DNA from: Desulfallas sp. Bu1-1
GTDB taxonomy: Bacteria; Bacillota; Desulfotomaculia; Desulfotomaculales; Desulfallaceae
NCBI RefSeq assembly: GCF_015594625.1
Contig: NZ_JADNRQ010000007.1
Coordinates: forward strand, 62,001-126,000
Direction of reading: 5' to 3'
Length of the DNA stretch: 64,000 nucleotides
Part shown: positions 1 through 8,974 of the stretch, piece after piece
How the letters are laid out: each line of letters begins with the position of its first letter
How positions within the stretch are numbered: position 1 is the stretch's first letter
The notes under the pieces: model-generated
What the model was told of the DNA's origin: nothing
Databases searched by the model: none
The model's input: only the letters and a program-made list of their open reading frames with translations
Position numbers and translations under genes: made by a program

Positions 1-2
1 CA

Positions 3-1673
3 CCACAGTTTGAAGTCGGCAAAATTACAATGGGAGAGCTTGTTGATTTAATGGCGGATAAACTGGGTGATAATCTGGCGTTAATGTACCCCAAAAGACA
101 GATCAAGCTCAGCTACCGTGAATTTCGGGATATTTGTAACCAGGTGGCCAAGGGGTTTATGGCTCTGGGGATTGAAAAAGGGGAACACATTTCCATTTGG
201 GCCAATAATGTGCCGGAATGGATCTATACCCAGTTCGGCAGCGCAAAGATGGGGGCCGTGCTGGTGACGGTAAATACCAATTACCGTTCCTTTGAATTGG
301 AATACTTGTTAAAACAATCTGATTCTACCACCATCATTCTGGTAAACGGTGTCAAGCAACCTGATGAGTACGTAAACATTATGTACGAGCTTTGCCCCGA
401 GCTAAAAAATTGTGAACCGGGGAAATTAAACAGCGCCAGGCTGCCCAGGTTAAAAAACGTAATCTACATTGGCCGAGAAAAGATGCCGGGTATGTACAAC
501 TGGGACGATCTGATGGAAATGGGTAAAAGGATTTCCGACGAAGAACTGATATCGCGGCAGTCTTCTTTGCACCCGGACGAGGTAATCAACATGCAGTATA
601 CTTCCGGTACCACCGGGTTCCCCAAAGGTGTTATGTTAACCCACACAAACATTATCGGCAACGCTTTAAGCCAGGCGGAGTGCATGAATTTTACCCCCGA
701 TGATTGCCTGTGTATCCCCGTGCCGTTTTTCCACTGCTTCGGCTGCGTAATGGGAACCCTGCTTTGCGTGGTTTCCGGCGCAACCATGGCGCCGGTGGAA
801 TCGTTCAACGCGGTGAGTGTCCTGGAAACCATTGAAACCTGCAAGTGTACCGCTGTGCATGGCGTTCCGACAATGTTCATCGCTGAACTGGAGGAAATGG
901 AAAAGAACAAGTATGACACCTCGTCGCTGCGTACCGGGATTATGGCTGGTTCCCCTTGTCCCATCGAAGTGATGAAGGCTGTGGTAAGTAAGATGGGCGC
1001 CAATGAAATTTGCATCACTTACGGGCAGACCGAATCATCTCCGGGAATAACCATGACCAGGACCACCGACCCCATTGAATTGCGGGTCAGCACGGTGGGA
1101 AGGGCGCTGCCCAACGTAGAGGTGAAAATTGTCAACCCGGAGACCGGCGAAGAATTGCCGCCCGGAGTGCAGGGCGAATTGTGCACCCGTGGTTATCACG
1201 TGATGAAGGGTTATTATAATATGCCAGAAGCCACGGACCAGGCCATTGACAGTGATGGGTGGCTGCATACGGGTGACCTGGCTGTAATGGATGAAAATGG
1301 TTACTGCAAAATAACGGGAAGATTAAAGGATATGATTATTCGCGGCGGCGAAAATATCTACCCCCGTGAGATTGAGGAATTTTTATATACCCATCCCAAA
1401 ATCAAGGACGTTCAGGTGGTGGGGGTGCCCAGCCGGAAGTACGGCGAGGAAGTTGTTGCCTTTGTGCAGAAAAAACCGGGTGAGATATGTACTGAAGATG
1501 AAATCAAGGAGTTTTGCAAAGACAAAATTGCCCGGCACAAGATCCCCGCTTTTGTGATTTTCGTTGATGAGTATCCGACTACCGCCAGTGGCAAGATTCA
1601 AAAATACAAGTTGCGTGATACGGCCGTTAAAATCCTGGGGCGCGAAGAGGATGCAAAAATTGAAACGGCCTGA
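3..1673 (+). CDS. AMP-binding acyl-CoA synthetase (5' end outside window)
   Basis: Activates a carboxylic acid, probably a fatty acid, to its CoA thioester through an acyl-adenylate. The frame is open from base 3 with family-like sequence before the first ATG at 30 (residues PQFEVGKIT), so the true start lies upstream of the window and the ATG at 30 is internal. Visible motifs are the P-loop YTSGTTGFPKG, TYGQTE, the GWLHTGDLA hinge region, and a C-terminal catalytic-lysine segment TASGKIQKYK. At least 556 residues are present, the normal size for long/medium-chain acyl-CoA synthetases. It precedes a second ligase by 351 bp and opens a cluster of beta-oxidation genes. The chain-length preference cannot be read from sequence. 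Confidence 0.93.
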   Translation, partial: PQFEVGKITMGELVDLMADKLGDNLALMYPKRQIKLSYREFRDICNQVAKGFMALGIEKGEHISIWANNVPEWIYTQFGSAKMGAVLVTVNTNYRSFELEYLLKQSDSTTIILVNGVKQPDEYVNIMYELCPELKNCEPGKLNSARLPRLKNVIYIGREKMPGMYNWDDLMEMGKRISDEELISRQSSLHPDEVINMQYTSGTTGFPKGVMLTHTNIIGNALSQAECMNFTPDDCLCIPVPFFHCFGCVMGTLLCVVSGATMAPVESFNAVSVLETIETCKCTAVHGVPTMFIAELEEMEKNKYDTSSLRTGIMAGSPCPIEVMKAVVSKMGANEICITYGQTESSPGITMTRTTDPIELRVSTVGRALPNVEVKIVNPETGEELPPGVQGELCTRGYHVMKGYYNMPEATDQAIDSDGWLHTGDLAVMDENGYCKITGRLKDMIIRGGENIYPREIEEFLYTHPKIKDVQVVGVPSRKYGEEVVAFVQKKPGEICTEDEIKEFCKDKIARHKIPAFVIFVDEYPTTASGKIQKYKLRDTAVKILGREEDAKIETA

Positions 1674-2024
1674 TGATATGATTGAACGGAAAATTTTCGT
1701 GTTCAGCCTTGGTAACGTGTAGCAACGGGTTTTGATAATTGTGTTTATTCAGAACATATAAACGCTTGTTTACACTATTAAATTATTTTTATCAAAAAAG
1801 GCCTATAAAGCAAATTAGTGTAGTTATTCGTGGACGATAAATATTTTGGGCTTTAAATTTATTTGGTCCGTTTATTTTGATAAAAGGCAATTAAACGATC
1901 TAACCAACCAGTCAACTAACAATTCTGAAAAGTGGCTAAGTTTTTGCAATAATGAAAAGAGAAAAAACGGAGCAGTGATTTTTCCCGGCTGCAAGTAACA
2001 TTATTTGAAAAAAGGAGGATTTAA
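1674..2024. other. Intergenic region carrying a sigma-54 promoter
   Basis: AT-rich 351-bp gap between two acyl-CoA ligases. No coding frame with plausible composition is seen. It holds a -24/-12 promoter near its 3' end and a GGAGG ribosome site just before the downstream ATG. The roughly 250 bp before the promoter would be where an enhancer site for a sigma-54 activator should sit, but no clear palindrome was found by eye. Confidence 0.6.
1933..1949 (+). promoter_or_regulatory. Sigma-54 (-24/-12) promoter of acyl-CoA ligase 2
   Basis: TGGCTAAGTTTTTGCAA has GG at 1934-1935 and GC at 1946-1947 with exactly 10 bases between them, the diagnostic sigma-54 spacing, and the preferred T-run before GC. 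Transcription would start near 1959, about 65 nt before the ATG at 2025. The same GG-N10-GC core with a T-run occurs before three other acyl-metabolism genes in the window. Confidence 0.8.
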
Positions 2025-3659
2025 ATGAGCCAGACACACAATATGGGTGATTACGACAAGACCTATGCAGAATTTAAGTGGGAAGTGCCGGAATTCTTTA
2101 ATTTTGCCAGGGACGTACTGGATAAATGGGCTGAAGACCCGAATAAGTTGGCCATTTGGTGGGTTGATGACGATGGTAATGAGGTAAAGAAAACTTTTGC
2201 CGAACTTTGTAAGAGGTCCCGTCAATTATGCAACGTATTGACTGAACAAGGGGTTAAGAAAGGCGATGTTGTTGTCGTTGTCATGCCGAGATTGATCGAG
2301 TGGTGGGAGACCAACATCGCCTGCTTGCGGATGGGTGCCGTAATCAGCCCGGGCACCACGCAACTGACGCCCAAGGATTTGAAGTACCGGTTTGATTCCG
2401 CTGAGGCTGTTTGCGTCATTACAGATCCGGAGAACGCCCCTAAAGTGGATGAAGTGCGCAACGAATGTCCTTCCGTAAAGAGCTTTATTTTGGTCGGCGG
2501 CAACCGAGATGGTTGGATCAACTACGAAGATGTCGTCAGCAGCGCATCCGATGATTTTGAGACCGCCAATACCCGCAGTGATGACAATGCCATCTTATAT
2601 TTTACTTCCGGGACCACCGGTTATCCGAAAATGACTTTGCATACCCAGGCCAGTTACGGCATCGGCCATATTATCACCGGTAAATACTGGCTTGATTTAA
2701 GGCCGGATGATCTCCACTGGAACCTTTCCGACACCGGCTGGGCCAAAGCGGCCTGGAGTAGTTTCTTTGGTCCGTGGAACTGTGGCGCGGCGTTGTTCGT
2801 GCACCATACACCACGCTTTGACGTCAAGAAAACACTGAGTAACTTGGAGAAATATCCCATCACCACCATGTGCGGGCCGCCAACGGCTTACCGGATGTTC
2901 GTTCTGGAAGACCTTTCCCAGTATAAGTTTAAGACGTTGCGACATGTGGTAGCAGCGGGTGAACCGCTTAACCCCGAAATTATCGATACCTGGGAAAAGC
3001 ATACCGGTTTAAAAATCAGGGATGGGTACGGGCAAACCGAAAGCGTGTGTATGGTCGGCTCATTCCCCTGCCTGGAAGTGCGCCCCGGTTCCATGGGCAA
3101 ACCATCCCCGGGCTTTGTGGTGGAAGTAATTGACGATGAAGGTAATATTCTGCCCAGGGGCAAAGAAGGTGACATTGCCGTTCGGGTCAAGCCTGAAAGG
3201 CCGGTCGGTTTGTTCAAGGAATACTGGAAGAACCCCGAAAAAACCGCTTCCTCCTACCGGGGCGACTGGTATATTACCGGCGACCGGGCCATCAAGGACG
3301 AAGACGGTTACCTGTGGTTCGTAGGCCGGGCCGACGACGTTATCCTTGCCTCGGGCTACCGGATCGGGCCTTTTGAGGTGGAAAGCGCGCTGATTGAACA
3401 CCCGGCGGTGGCGGAATCAGCCGTTGTATCCAGCCCGGACGAGGTCCGCGGCGAAGTGGTAAAAGCATTTGTTATTCTGGCGCCGGGTTACCAGCCTTCG
3501 GATGAACTGGTTAAAGAACTGCAAGAGCATGTGAAGAAGGTGACGGCTCCATACAAGTACCCGCGGAAGATTGAATTTGTCGATAGCCTGCCCAAGACCA
3601 TCAGCGGCAAGATCCGCAGGGTCGAATTGCGTGAAAGGGAGTGGGCCGGTAAGAGATAA
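2025..3659 (+). CDS. Acyl-CoA synthetase, medium-chain (ACSM-like) type
   Basis: ATP-dependent acyl-CoA ligase of 544 residues, adenylate-forming superfamily. Motifs: FTSGTTGYPKM P-loop, GYGQTE, the hinge region with DDVILASGYRIGP, and a C-terminal TISGKIRRVELR segment holding the catalytic lysine. The overall pattern resembles medium-chain/butyrate-CoA ligases more than long-chain FadD. The ATG follows AAAGGAGGA by 7 nt. It is transcribed alone between a sigma-54 promoter and a terminator, and faces the sigma-54 activator gene convergently. Probable role: activating short or medium fatty acids for beta-oxidation under control of that activator. Substrate is inferred, not shown. Confidence 0.93.
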   Translation: MSQTHNMGDYDKTYAEFKWEVPEFFNFARDVLDKWAEDPNKLAIWWVDDDGNEVKKTFAELCKRSRQLCNVLTEQGVKKGDVVVVVMPRLIEWWETNIACLRMGAVISPGTTQLTPKDLKYRFDSAEAVCVITDPENAPKVDEVRNECPSVKSFILVGGNRDGWINYEDVVSSASDDFETANTRSDDNAILYFTSGTTGYPKMTLHTQASYGIGHIITGKYWLDLRPDDLHWNLSDTGWAKAAWSSFFGPWNCGAALFVHHTPRFDVKKTLSNLEKYPITTMCGPPTAYRMFVLEDLSQYKFKTLRHVVAAGEPLNPEIIDTWEKHTGLKIRDGYGQTESVCMVGSFPCLEVRPGSMGKPSPGFVVEVIDDEGNILPRGKEGDIAVRVKPERPVGLFKEYWKNPEKTASSYRGDWYITGDRAIKDEDGYLWFVGRADDVILASGYRIGPFEVESALIEHPAVAESAVVSSPDEVRGEVVKAFVILAPGYQPSDELVKELQEHVKKVTAPYKYPRKIEFVDSLPKTISGKIRRVELREREWAGKR

Positions 3660-3694
3660 CATAAGGTTTTATAAGTATAGGGTTTAATGCAAGT

Positions 3695-3730
3695 GGACGG
3701 GTTGAATCTAGGGTTGCCCGTCCTTTTTTA
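3695..3730 (+). terminator. Rho-independent terminator
   Basis: Stem GGACGGG (3695-3701) pairs with CCCGTCC (3717-3723) and is followed by six T. It ends the ligase transcript before the convergent regulator gene. Confidence 0.85.
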
Positions 3731-3747
3731 TTTGATACCGCTATTTT

Positions 3748-5475
3748 TTAAATTTTAATCTTATAGCGTTTAAGTTTTTTATATAGCCCGGCCCGGGAAA
3801 GACCAAGCAGGGAAGCGGCCCTGTTTTTGTTGCCATGACAAGCTTTCAATGCGTTATTAATCGCCTCCCGTTCAATTTCCTCAATTAACTGGTGCAAACC
3901 ACCGCGGCTGCCGGTCCCCTTGTACTTTTGCGAGCTTTGCAGGTACAATGGAAGATGCTCTTTGCGGATTTTGTCTCCTTCAAGAATATTAAACGCGCGT
4001 TCGATCACGTTCTCCAGTTCCCGGATATTGCCCGGCCAGCGGTGATTTCGGAGAACAGCCATCGCTTCCTGGTCTATTCCGCTAACCCGCAAGCCGAACT
4101 GCTTGTTAAATATTGCAATGAAATGTTGGAGCAATAAATCCAGATCATCAATCCTTTCGCGTAAGGGTGGAATGTTTAAAGACACCACATTGATTCGGTA
4201 GTACAGGTCTTCGCGAAACTCACCTTCGGCCACCATCTCTTCAAGGTTGCGGTTGGTGGCTGCAATAACTCTCACATCAATCCGGCGAGGCTTGGTGTCG
4301 CCAAGTCGTTCGATTTCCTTTTCTTGAAGTACGCGAAGCAGTTTTGCCTGCATTAAAAGAGGCATATCTCCGATCTCATCCAGGAAAATAATACCTTTGT
4401 CCGCAAGCTCAAATTTGCCCACATGGCCACCCTTTTTTGCACCGGTAAAGGCTCCTTCCTTGTAACCAAATAATTCCGACTCCAGCAAGTTTTCCGGTAC
4501 TGCGGCGCAGTTAACCTTGATAAAGGGGCCGTGATTGCGCCCGCTTTCCGTGTATATGGCCTTGGCAAAAAGTTCTTTGCCCGTGCCGCTTTCGCCACGA
4601 ATTAGTACTGTGGATTGGTTTTTTGCCACCCGTTTGGCTGTTTCCTTTAAAGTAACAAAGGCCGGGTTTTGCCCGATAATTTGGTCAAAGGTAAACCTGG
4701 ACCGGTGTACTCGTTTTAGTTCACCTTTATAAAAAGCAAGCTGGCTGCGTAAATTGCTAATTTTCTCAGACAGGGCATACAAATCGGAAATATTTTTAAA
4801 AACGACGGTTCCCAGAGCGCCGACAATCTCTCCGTTTTTCCTTATGGGCACGCGGTTGGCAATGATTTCCTGACCGTTTAAGGTTGTTATATATCCATAC
4901 TCGGGCTTGCCGGTTTCCATAGCTTTAGGGAAAATTGGGTTGTAAATTTCCTTGACATGCTTGCCGATGATTTCGTCTGCTTTTTTATTGAAAAAACTGG
5001 CAAAAGCCTGGTTGGCCATGGTAATTATATAATCTTTATTAACTGCCACTATTCCGTCGCTGGACAGTTCAAGGATGCTGGTCAAAGTTTCTTGCAACTC
5101 CCTGATTTCCTCGTTTTTAGTGGTCAGCTCGTTAATAATATTATGTATCTCGGTAACATCTTGAAAAACCGCTACCGCCCCTACGATATTGCCATTGATA
5201 ATAATGGGAGTTCGGTTGGACAGGTAAGTACTGTTTTTCAAAGAAAGCCTGCAGCCTAATTGGGGCTGCCCGGCTTCCATTACTTCCATTAACCCGGTGG
5301 TTGGAAAAAAATCCCTGACGTGCCGGCCTAGAATTTCCCCGGCAGGTAGCTCAAGGAACTTTTCCACCTGGCGGTTACAAAAAATAATCTCACCTGAACG
5401 GTTTACAGCAACCACCGCGTTATTGGTTGAGTCAAGGATATCCCTTAAACTGATCTGCACATTTGTTTCAAACAT
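3748..5475 (-). CDS. Sigma-54-dependent transcriptional activator, PAS-PAS-AAA+-Fis
   Basis: Enhancer-binding protein of 575 residues that remodels sigma-54 RNA polymerase using ATP. Two N-terminal PAS domains (about 10-110 and 130-235) are linked by a coiled stretch; the AAA+ domain (about 265-500) has Walker A GESGTGKE at 294-301, the sigma-54-contacting loop GAFTGA at 341-346 and Walker B FLDEIGD at about 364-370; a Fis-type helix-turn-helix ends the protein (NRAASLLGLSRAGLYKK). There is no receiver domain, so control is probably by a ligand or redox cue sensed by the PAS domains. It lies between the ligase and CoA-transferase genes, both with -24/-12 promoters, and is the only such activator seen here, so it is the natural candidate regulator for the acyl-CoA genes. 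Confidence 0.95.
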   Translation of the reverse strand: MFETNVQISLRDILDSTNNAVVAVNRSGEIIFCNRQVEKFLELPAGEILGRHVRDFFPTTGLMEVMEAGQPQLGCRLSLKNSTYLSNRTPIIINGNIVGAVAVFQDVTEIHNIINELTTKNEEIRELQETLTSILELSSDGIVAVNKDYIITMANQAFASFFNKKADEIIGKHVKEIYNPIFPKAMETGKPEYGYITTLNGQEIIANRVPIRKNGEIVGALGTVVFKNISDLYALSEKISNLRSQLAFYKGELKRVHRSRFTFDQIIGQNPAFVTLKETAKRVAKNQSTVLIRGESGTGKELFAKAIYTESGRNHGPFIKVNCAAVPENLLESELFGYKEGAFTGAKKGGHVGKFELADKGIIFLDEIGDMPLLMQAKLLRVLQEKEIERLGDTKPRRIDVRVIAATNRNLEEMVAEGEFREDLYYRINVVSLNIPPLRERIDDLDLLLQHFIAIFNKQFGLRVSGIDQEAMAVLRNHRWPGNIRELENVIERAFNILEGDKIRKEHLPLYLQSSQKYKGTGSRGGLHQLIEEIEREAINNALKACHGNKNRAASLLGLSRAGLYKKLKRYKIKI

Positions 5476-5626
5476 GTTTGTTTACCCCGGGCCTTTCTGA
5501 ATTTGTTTTGGTCCACGTTTCTATTTTTCTGCAAGTTCAAGCAAAACCCTGCAGTTAAAAAAATGGCTCATGTATTGGTTACTAAACATATCAGGCCCAA
5601 AAACCCGGGTTTGGCGTTCCTGTATT

Positions 5627-6994
5627 TTAAATTAACCTTAATTTGCGGGCCGCTTCCCGCAGCTCGGCCCGAAAATCGGGGTGCGCTATGGATATTAGTG
5701 CCAGCGCCCTTTCCCTGGCTGTTTTGCCGCGCAGTTTTGCTACGCCGAATTCGGTAACTATATGATCCACATCATTTTTAGAACAGCTTACCACTGCACC
5801 TTCCTTTAAAACCGGTACTATTTTTGATATGGTACCGTTTTTTGTGGTGGAGTGTAGTGCGATAAATCCTTTGCCGCCGGGGGAGCGAAGGCATCCCCGG
5901 GCGAAATCGGTCTGCCCGCCCGTGGCGCTGTATTGCCTTGGGCCAATGGTTTCTGAGGCGCATTGACCCAACAGGTCCACTTCAAGGGTAGTATTAATTG
6001 AGACCATTTTGTAATTTTTGCCGATTACGTAGGGATCGTTTACATAAGATACAGGGTGCATTTGTACCAAGGGATTGTCGTTAAGAAAGTCGTAAAGTCT
6101 CCTGGTGCCGGCCGCGAAACTTCCCACAATTTTACCAGGATGCAATGTTTTTTTCTTGCCGGTAACTGCTCCGCTTTCAATTAGATCCACCATTCCATCG
6201 GTTACCATTTCAGTGTGAATACCCAGATCTTTTTTACTTTTCAGGGCATGGGCCACGGCATTGGGCAAACCCCCGATGCCCAGTTGAATGGTGGAGCCGT
6301 CCTCGATCATCTCTGCAATATAGCACCCGATGATTTTATCTTCTTCGGTCATGGAAGGTATGGGAATTTCCGGTATGGGGGCGTTGCTTTCAACTATATA
6401 ATCCACCTCGGAAATATGAATCAGGCTTTCTCCCAGGGTCCGGGGCATGTTCGGGTTAACTTCCAGCAATACAATCCTGGCTTCGGCTGCCGCGGTGGTG
6501 GTGTAGTCCACGGAGAGGCCAAAACTGAAATAACCCCTCTCATCCATCGGGGAAACCGTACCCATGAAAACATCCACCTGGACGTATTCCTGGAAAAACC
6601 GGGGATACTCGTGAAAATGGCCGGGCATGAAATCGGCCCAGCCCTCATTGACACCTTTCCGGTTTGTCCCGCTGGTGAACCAGGATACGTGCCGAAAACT
6701 TCCCGTCATGGCCGGGTCCAAGTATGGGGCTTTGTTTAGCGGTAGCATCTGGTGGATCTTAACCCCCTCAAGTTCATCCCTGCGTGCGGTCATGGCATTA
6801 ACAAGGGCTACCGGTTCCCCGCACCCCAGGGGCAACACAACATTGTCCCCGGACTTGATAACTTTGACCGCTTCCCCGGCCGGGACTAGTTTTTGCTTGT
6901 ATATCTCTTTTACTTTATTGCGTTGCACGGGGTAAAAAACCAACTTGTGTGCGCTGGATGAACGGGCCGGCTCAATGGATAGGTCGACTGACAT
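5627..6994 (-). CDS. Acetyl-CoA hydrolase/transferase family CoA-transferase
   Basis: 455-residue family I-type CoA-transferase resembling 4-hydroxybutyrate or butyryl-CoA:acetate CoA-transferases, which move CoA between acyl-CoA and acetate. Visible are the glycine loop GIGGLPNAV (239-247) and HTEM at 260-263, whose glutamate is the likely covalent catalytic residue in this family. The ATG follows GGAGGAAACTTCCAA. It has its own sigma-54 promoter 50 bp upstream and lies 151 bp upstream of the activator gene in the same orientation. A decayed partial paralogue lies at 8975-9667. In this context it probably activates short fatty acids using acetyl-CoA; exact substrates are not determinable. 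Confidence 0.93.
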   Translation of the reverse strand: MSVDLSIEPARSSSAHKLVFYPVQRNKVKEIYKQKLVPAGEAVKVIKSGDNVVLPLGCGEPVALVNAMTARRDELEGVKIHQMLPLNKAPYLDPAMTGSFRHVSWFTSGTNRKGVNEGWADFMPGHFHEYPRFFQEYVQVDVFMGTVSPMDERGYFSFGLSVDYTTTAAAEARIVLLEVNPNMPRTLGESLIHISEVDYIVESNAPIPEIPIPSMTEEDKIIGCYIAEMIEDGSTIQLGIGGLPNAVAHALKSKKDLGIHTEMVTDGMVDLIESGAVTGKKKTLHPGKIVGSFAAGTRRLYDFLNDNPLVQMHPVSYVNDPYVIGKNYKMVSINTTLEVDLLGQCASETIGPRQYSATGGQTDFARGCLRSPGGKGFIALHSTTKNGTISKIVPVLKEGAVVSCSKNDVDHIVTEFGVAKLRGKTARERALALISIAHPDFRAELREAARKLRLI

Positions 6995-7046
6995 TTGGAA
7001 GTTTCCTCCTTATCGATAAATTTTGAATAATTTGATCGATATCCAT

Positions 7047-7062
7047 CGCAAAAGTTGTACCA
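7047..7062 (-). promoter_or_regulatory. Sigma-54 (-24/-12) promoter of the CoA-transferase gene
   Basis: Read on the minus strand it is TGGTACAACTTTTGCG, with GG and GC separated by exactly 10 bases. Transcription would start near 7036, about 40 nt before the ATG at 6994. Only this -24/-12 element was noticed for the gene. Confidence 0.78.
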
Positions 7063-7122
7063 AAAACTAAACATGCGGTTGCAACTCCTGTAGACATATG
7101 GCGAGCTTCTATAAATATCATA

Positions 7123-7257
7123 TCAACCCGTGGTTGCCGGTTTGGGTTTAATGTAAACTTGGTGGACGCCCAACAGATAAAGATCCGCAGTAGCCAGTAA
7201 AATTGAAAATAACGCCGCTTCGTCTACGTTGTAGATATTGTCAACCAGGTATACATT
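7123..7257 (-). other. Short coding-like stretch of unknown origin
   Basis: On the minus strand a frame bounded by TGA on both sides encodes about 44 residues with protein-like composition (NVYLVDNIYNVDEAALFS..., then LLGVHQVYIKPKP). It has no ATG, GTG or TTG in a useful position and no ribosome site. It could be a gene remnant or chance; the family was not recognised. Confidence 0.2.
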
Positions 7258-7288
7258 TCATTTAAATTGCTTTTATAATGAGTTATTG

Positions 7289-7307
7289 ATCAACAATTAA
7301 TGTTGAT
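7289..7307. promoter_or_regulatory. Inverted repeat, possible enhancer or operator
   Basis: ATCAACA (7289-7295) and TGTTGAT (7301-7307) form a 7-5-7 inverted repeat. It lies about 230 bp upstream of one sigma-54 promoter and 350 bp upstream of the other, distances compatible with a shared enhancer. The function is a guess. Confidence 0.3.
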
Positions 7308-7384
7308 GAAATATTTTTAAAATTACTTAATATTTATAAAACTATTGACGATGATTAATTTTTGAAATAATTTAATAATATAAA

Positions 7385-7404
7385 CTGACTGAACGTTCAA
7401 TCAG
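7385..7404. promoter_or_regulatory. TetR-type palindromic operator candidate
   Basis: CTGACTGAACGTTCAATCAG is a 20-bp palindrome with one mismatched pair, centred at 7394/7395. The GAACGTTC core with TGA-flanks resembles operators of TetR-family fatty-acid repressors of Firmicutes. No TetR gene is in the window. It could instead be the enhancer for the Fis-type activator. Confidence 0.5.
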
Positions 7405-7653
7405 TATTTAATTGCGGGATATATCCACTTCGAGCCGGGAAGGGGGTGATTTGTTCAAAAAGCCTTGTCCATTTTAGTAGACATTGATAGATGCAACTGG
7501 GTTGAGTTTGATCCAGAAGCGCCCGGGTTTTGTGCAAGATTTTTTGCATAACTGTCTATAGCCGAAGATTTTTTATTTGTTGCCCCGGCGAGCTCTGCGC
7601 TGCTATTCCGCACTAATTCCGCATTGTAACGGAGATTTGGGCTGCACCTGAGT

Positions 7654-7669
7654 TGGTATAATTTTTGCT
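7654..7669 (+). promoter_or_regulatory. Sigma-54 (-24/-12) promoter of the beta-oxidation operon
   Basis: TGGTATAATTTTTGCT has GG at 7655-7656 and GC at 7667-7668, 10 bases apart. Start of transcription is predicted near 7680, leaving a leader of about 105 nt before the TTG start of acyl-CoA dehydrogenase. Confidence 0.78.
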
Positions 7670-7785
7670 TAATTTCTAAAGTAATCAGGGGACTAATTTA
7701 TTTATCTGGCTGGTATATGTTGCTTTTTTATAGTACTATTTTACTAGGAGCATGTCCCCATACCAACTAAAAGGAGGAATATGCT

Positions 7786-8925
7786 TTGATATTCAAGTTA
7801 ACAGAAGAGCAAGAGATGATTCGTAAAACAGTGCGGGATTTTGCGGAAAATGAAGTGGCTCCCAAAGCGGGCCCGATGGATGAGGCGGAAGAGTACGACT
7901 ATACATTGTGGGACAAAATGGCGGAAATGGGCCTCACGGGCATCCCTTTTCCCGAGGAATACGGCGGCGCCGGCATGGATAATCTTTGTTACGCCATTGC
8001 GGTTGAAGAGCTTTCCAGGGTGTGCGCGTCCACCGGAGTTTTAATTTCGGCTCACACTTCCCTTTGCTCATGGCCGATTTACGCCTTTGGCACGGAGGAA
8101 CAAAAGCAGAAATACCTGGTTCCGCTGGCCAGTGGTGAAAAAATCGGAGCGCTGGGTTTAACGGAGCCGTCCGCGGGTTCCGACGCCGGTTCCGTAAAGA
8201 CAACCGCCGTGCTCGATGGAGATGAATATGTGCTTAATGGCAGTAAAATTTTTATCACTAACGGTGAAAAGGCGGATATTTATGTGGTGATCGCCAGCAC
8301 CGACAAAACCAAGGGTCACAGGGGAACCGCCGCCTTCATCGTGGAAAAGGGTATGCCGGGATTTACCTTTGGCAAGAAGGAACATAAAATGGGGATTAGA
8401 GCGTCGTCCACCTATGAGCTTGTGTTCGAAAACTGCCGGGTGCCCGGGGAAAACATGCTCGGCGAGGACGGCAAAGGATTCAAGATCGCTCTGATGACCC
8501 TTGATGGTGGTAGAATAGGAATTGCCGCCCAGGCATTGGGCATTGCCCAGGGCGCATTTGATGAAGCTGTTAAGTACAGCAAGATCAGGGAACAGTTCGG
8601 TAAACCTATTAGCTCATTCCAGGGTATTCAATGGATGCTGGCCGATATGGCCACCCGCATTGACGCGGCCAGGCTCCTGGTTTACCGGGCTGCATACCTG
8701 AAGGATAACGGGGAACCTTACAGCAAAGAATCGGCAATGGCCAAGTTGTACGCATCCGAATGTGCCATGTGGGTAACCACCAAGGCGGTACAAATATTCG
8801 GCGGTTATGGATATACCAGGGAATACCCGGTGGAACGCATGATGCGAGATGCCAAAATTACCGAAATTTACGAGGGCACAAGTGAAGTGCAACGAATTGT
8901 AATTGCATCCAATATTTTAAAGTAA
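7786..8925 (+). CDS. Acyl-CoA dehydrogenase (short-chain/butyryl-CoA type)
   Basis: FAD enzyme of 379 residues that oxidises acyl-CoA to trans-2-enoyl-CoA and passes electrons to EtfAB. Motifs: [10 protein letters not shown] near the middle, [16 protein letters not shown] and the C-terminal YEGTSEVQR with the catalytic-base glutamate position of butyryl-CoA dehydrogenases. The start is TTG at 7786, chosen because AAGGAGGA ends 7 nt before it and the sequence from there matches the family N-terminus ([20 protein letters not shown]). It leads a gene run with etfBA, a membrane FeS oxidoreductase and the other beta-oxidation enzymes, behind a sigma-54 promoter. Confidence 0.96.
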   Translation: MIFKLTEEQEMIRKTVRDFAENEVAPKAGPMDEAEEYDYTLWDKMAEMGLTGIPFPEEYGGAGMDNLCYAIAVEELSRVCASTGVLISAHTSLCSWPIYAFGTEEQKQKYLVPLASGEKIGALGLTEPSAGSDAGSVKTTAVLDGDEYVLNGSKIFITNGEKADIYVVIASTDKTKGHRGTAAFIVEKGMPGFTFGKKEHKMGIRASSTYELVFENCRVPGENMLGEDGKGFKIALMTLDGGRIGIAAQALGIAQGAFDEAVKYSKIREQFGKPISSFQGIQWMLADMATRIDAARLLVYRAAYLKDNGEPYSKESAMAKLYASECAMWVTTKAVQIFGGYGYTREYPVERMMRDAKITEIYEGTSEVQRIVIASNILK

Positions 8926-8974
8926 AAGTTTCATAATTAAAGATCCGTTTCTCTGCACTTTTCTGTGCCCGTAA

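Larger units (their letters stand above)
6995..7785. other. Divergent regulatory region between CoA-transferase and acyl-CoA dehydrogenase
   Basis: A 791-bp gap between divergently transcribed genes. It holds two outward sigma-54 promoters (7047-7062 minus, 7654-7669 plus), an inverted repeat at 7289-7307, a 20-bp palindrome at 7385-7404, and a short stop-bounded coding-like stretch on the minus strand (7123-7257). Its length and AT-rich middle suit enhancer binding and DNA looping for both promoters. Confidence 0.65.

Noticed and set aside
464-1018. Minus-strand frame of 184 codons opposite acyl-CoA ligase 1
   Set aside because: Antisense shadow of a well-supported gene.
6215-6739. Plus-strand frame of 174 codons opposite the CoA-transferase
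   Set aside because: Antisense shadow; the minus-strand enzyme has full family motifs.
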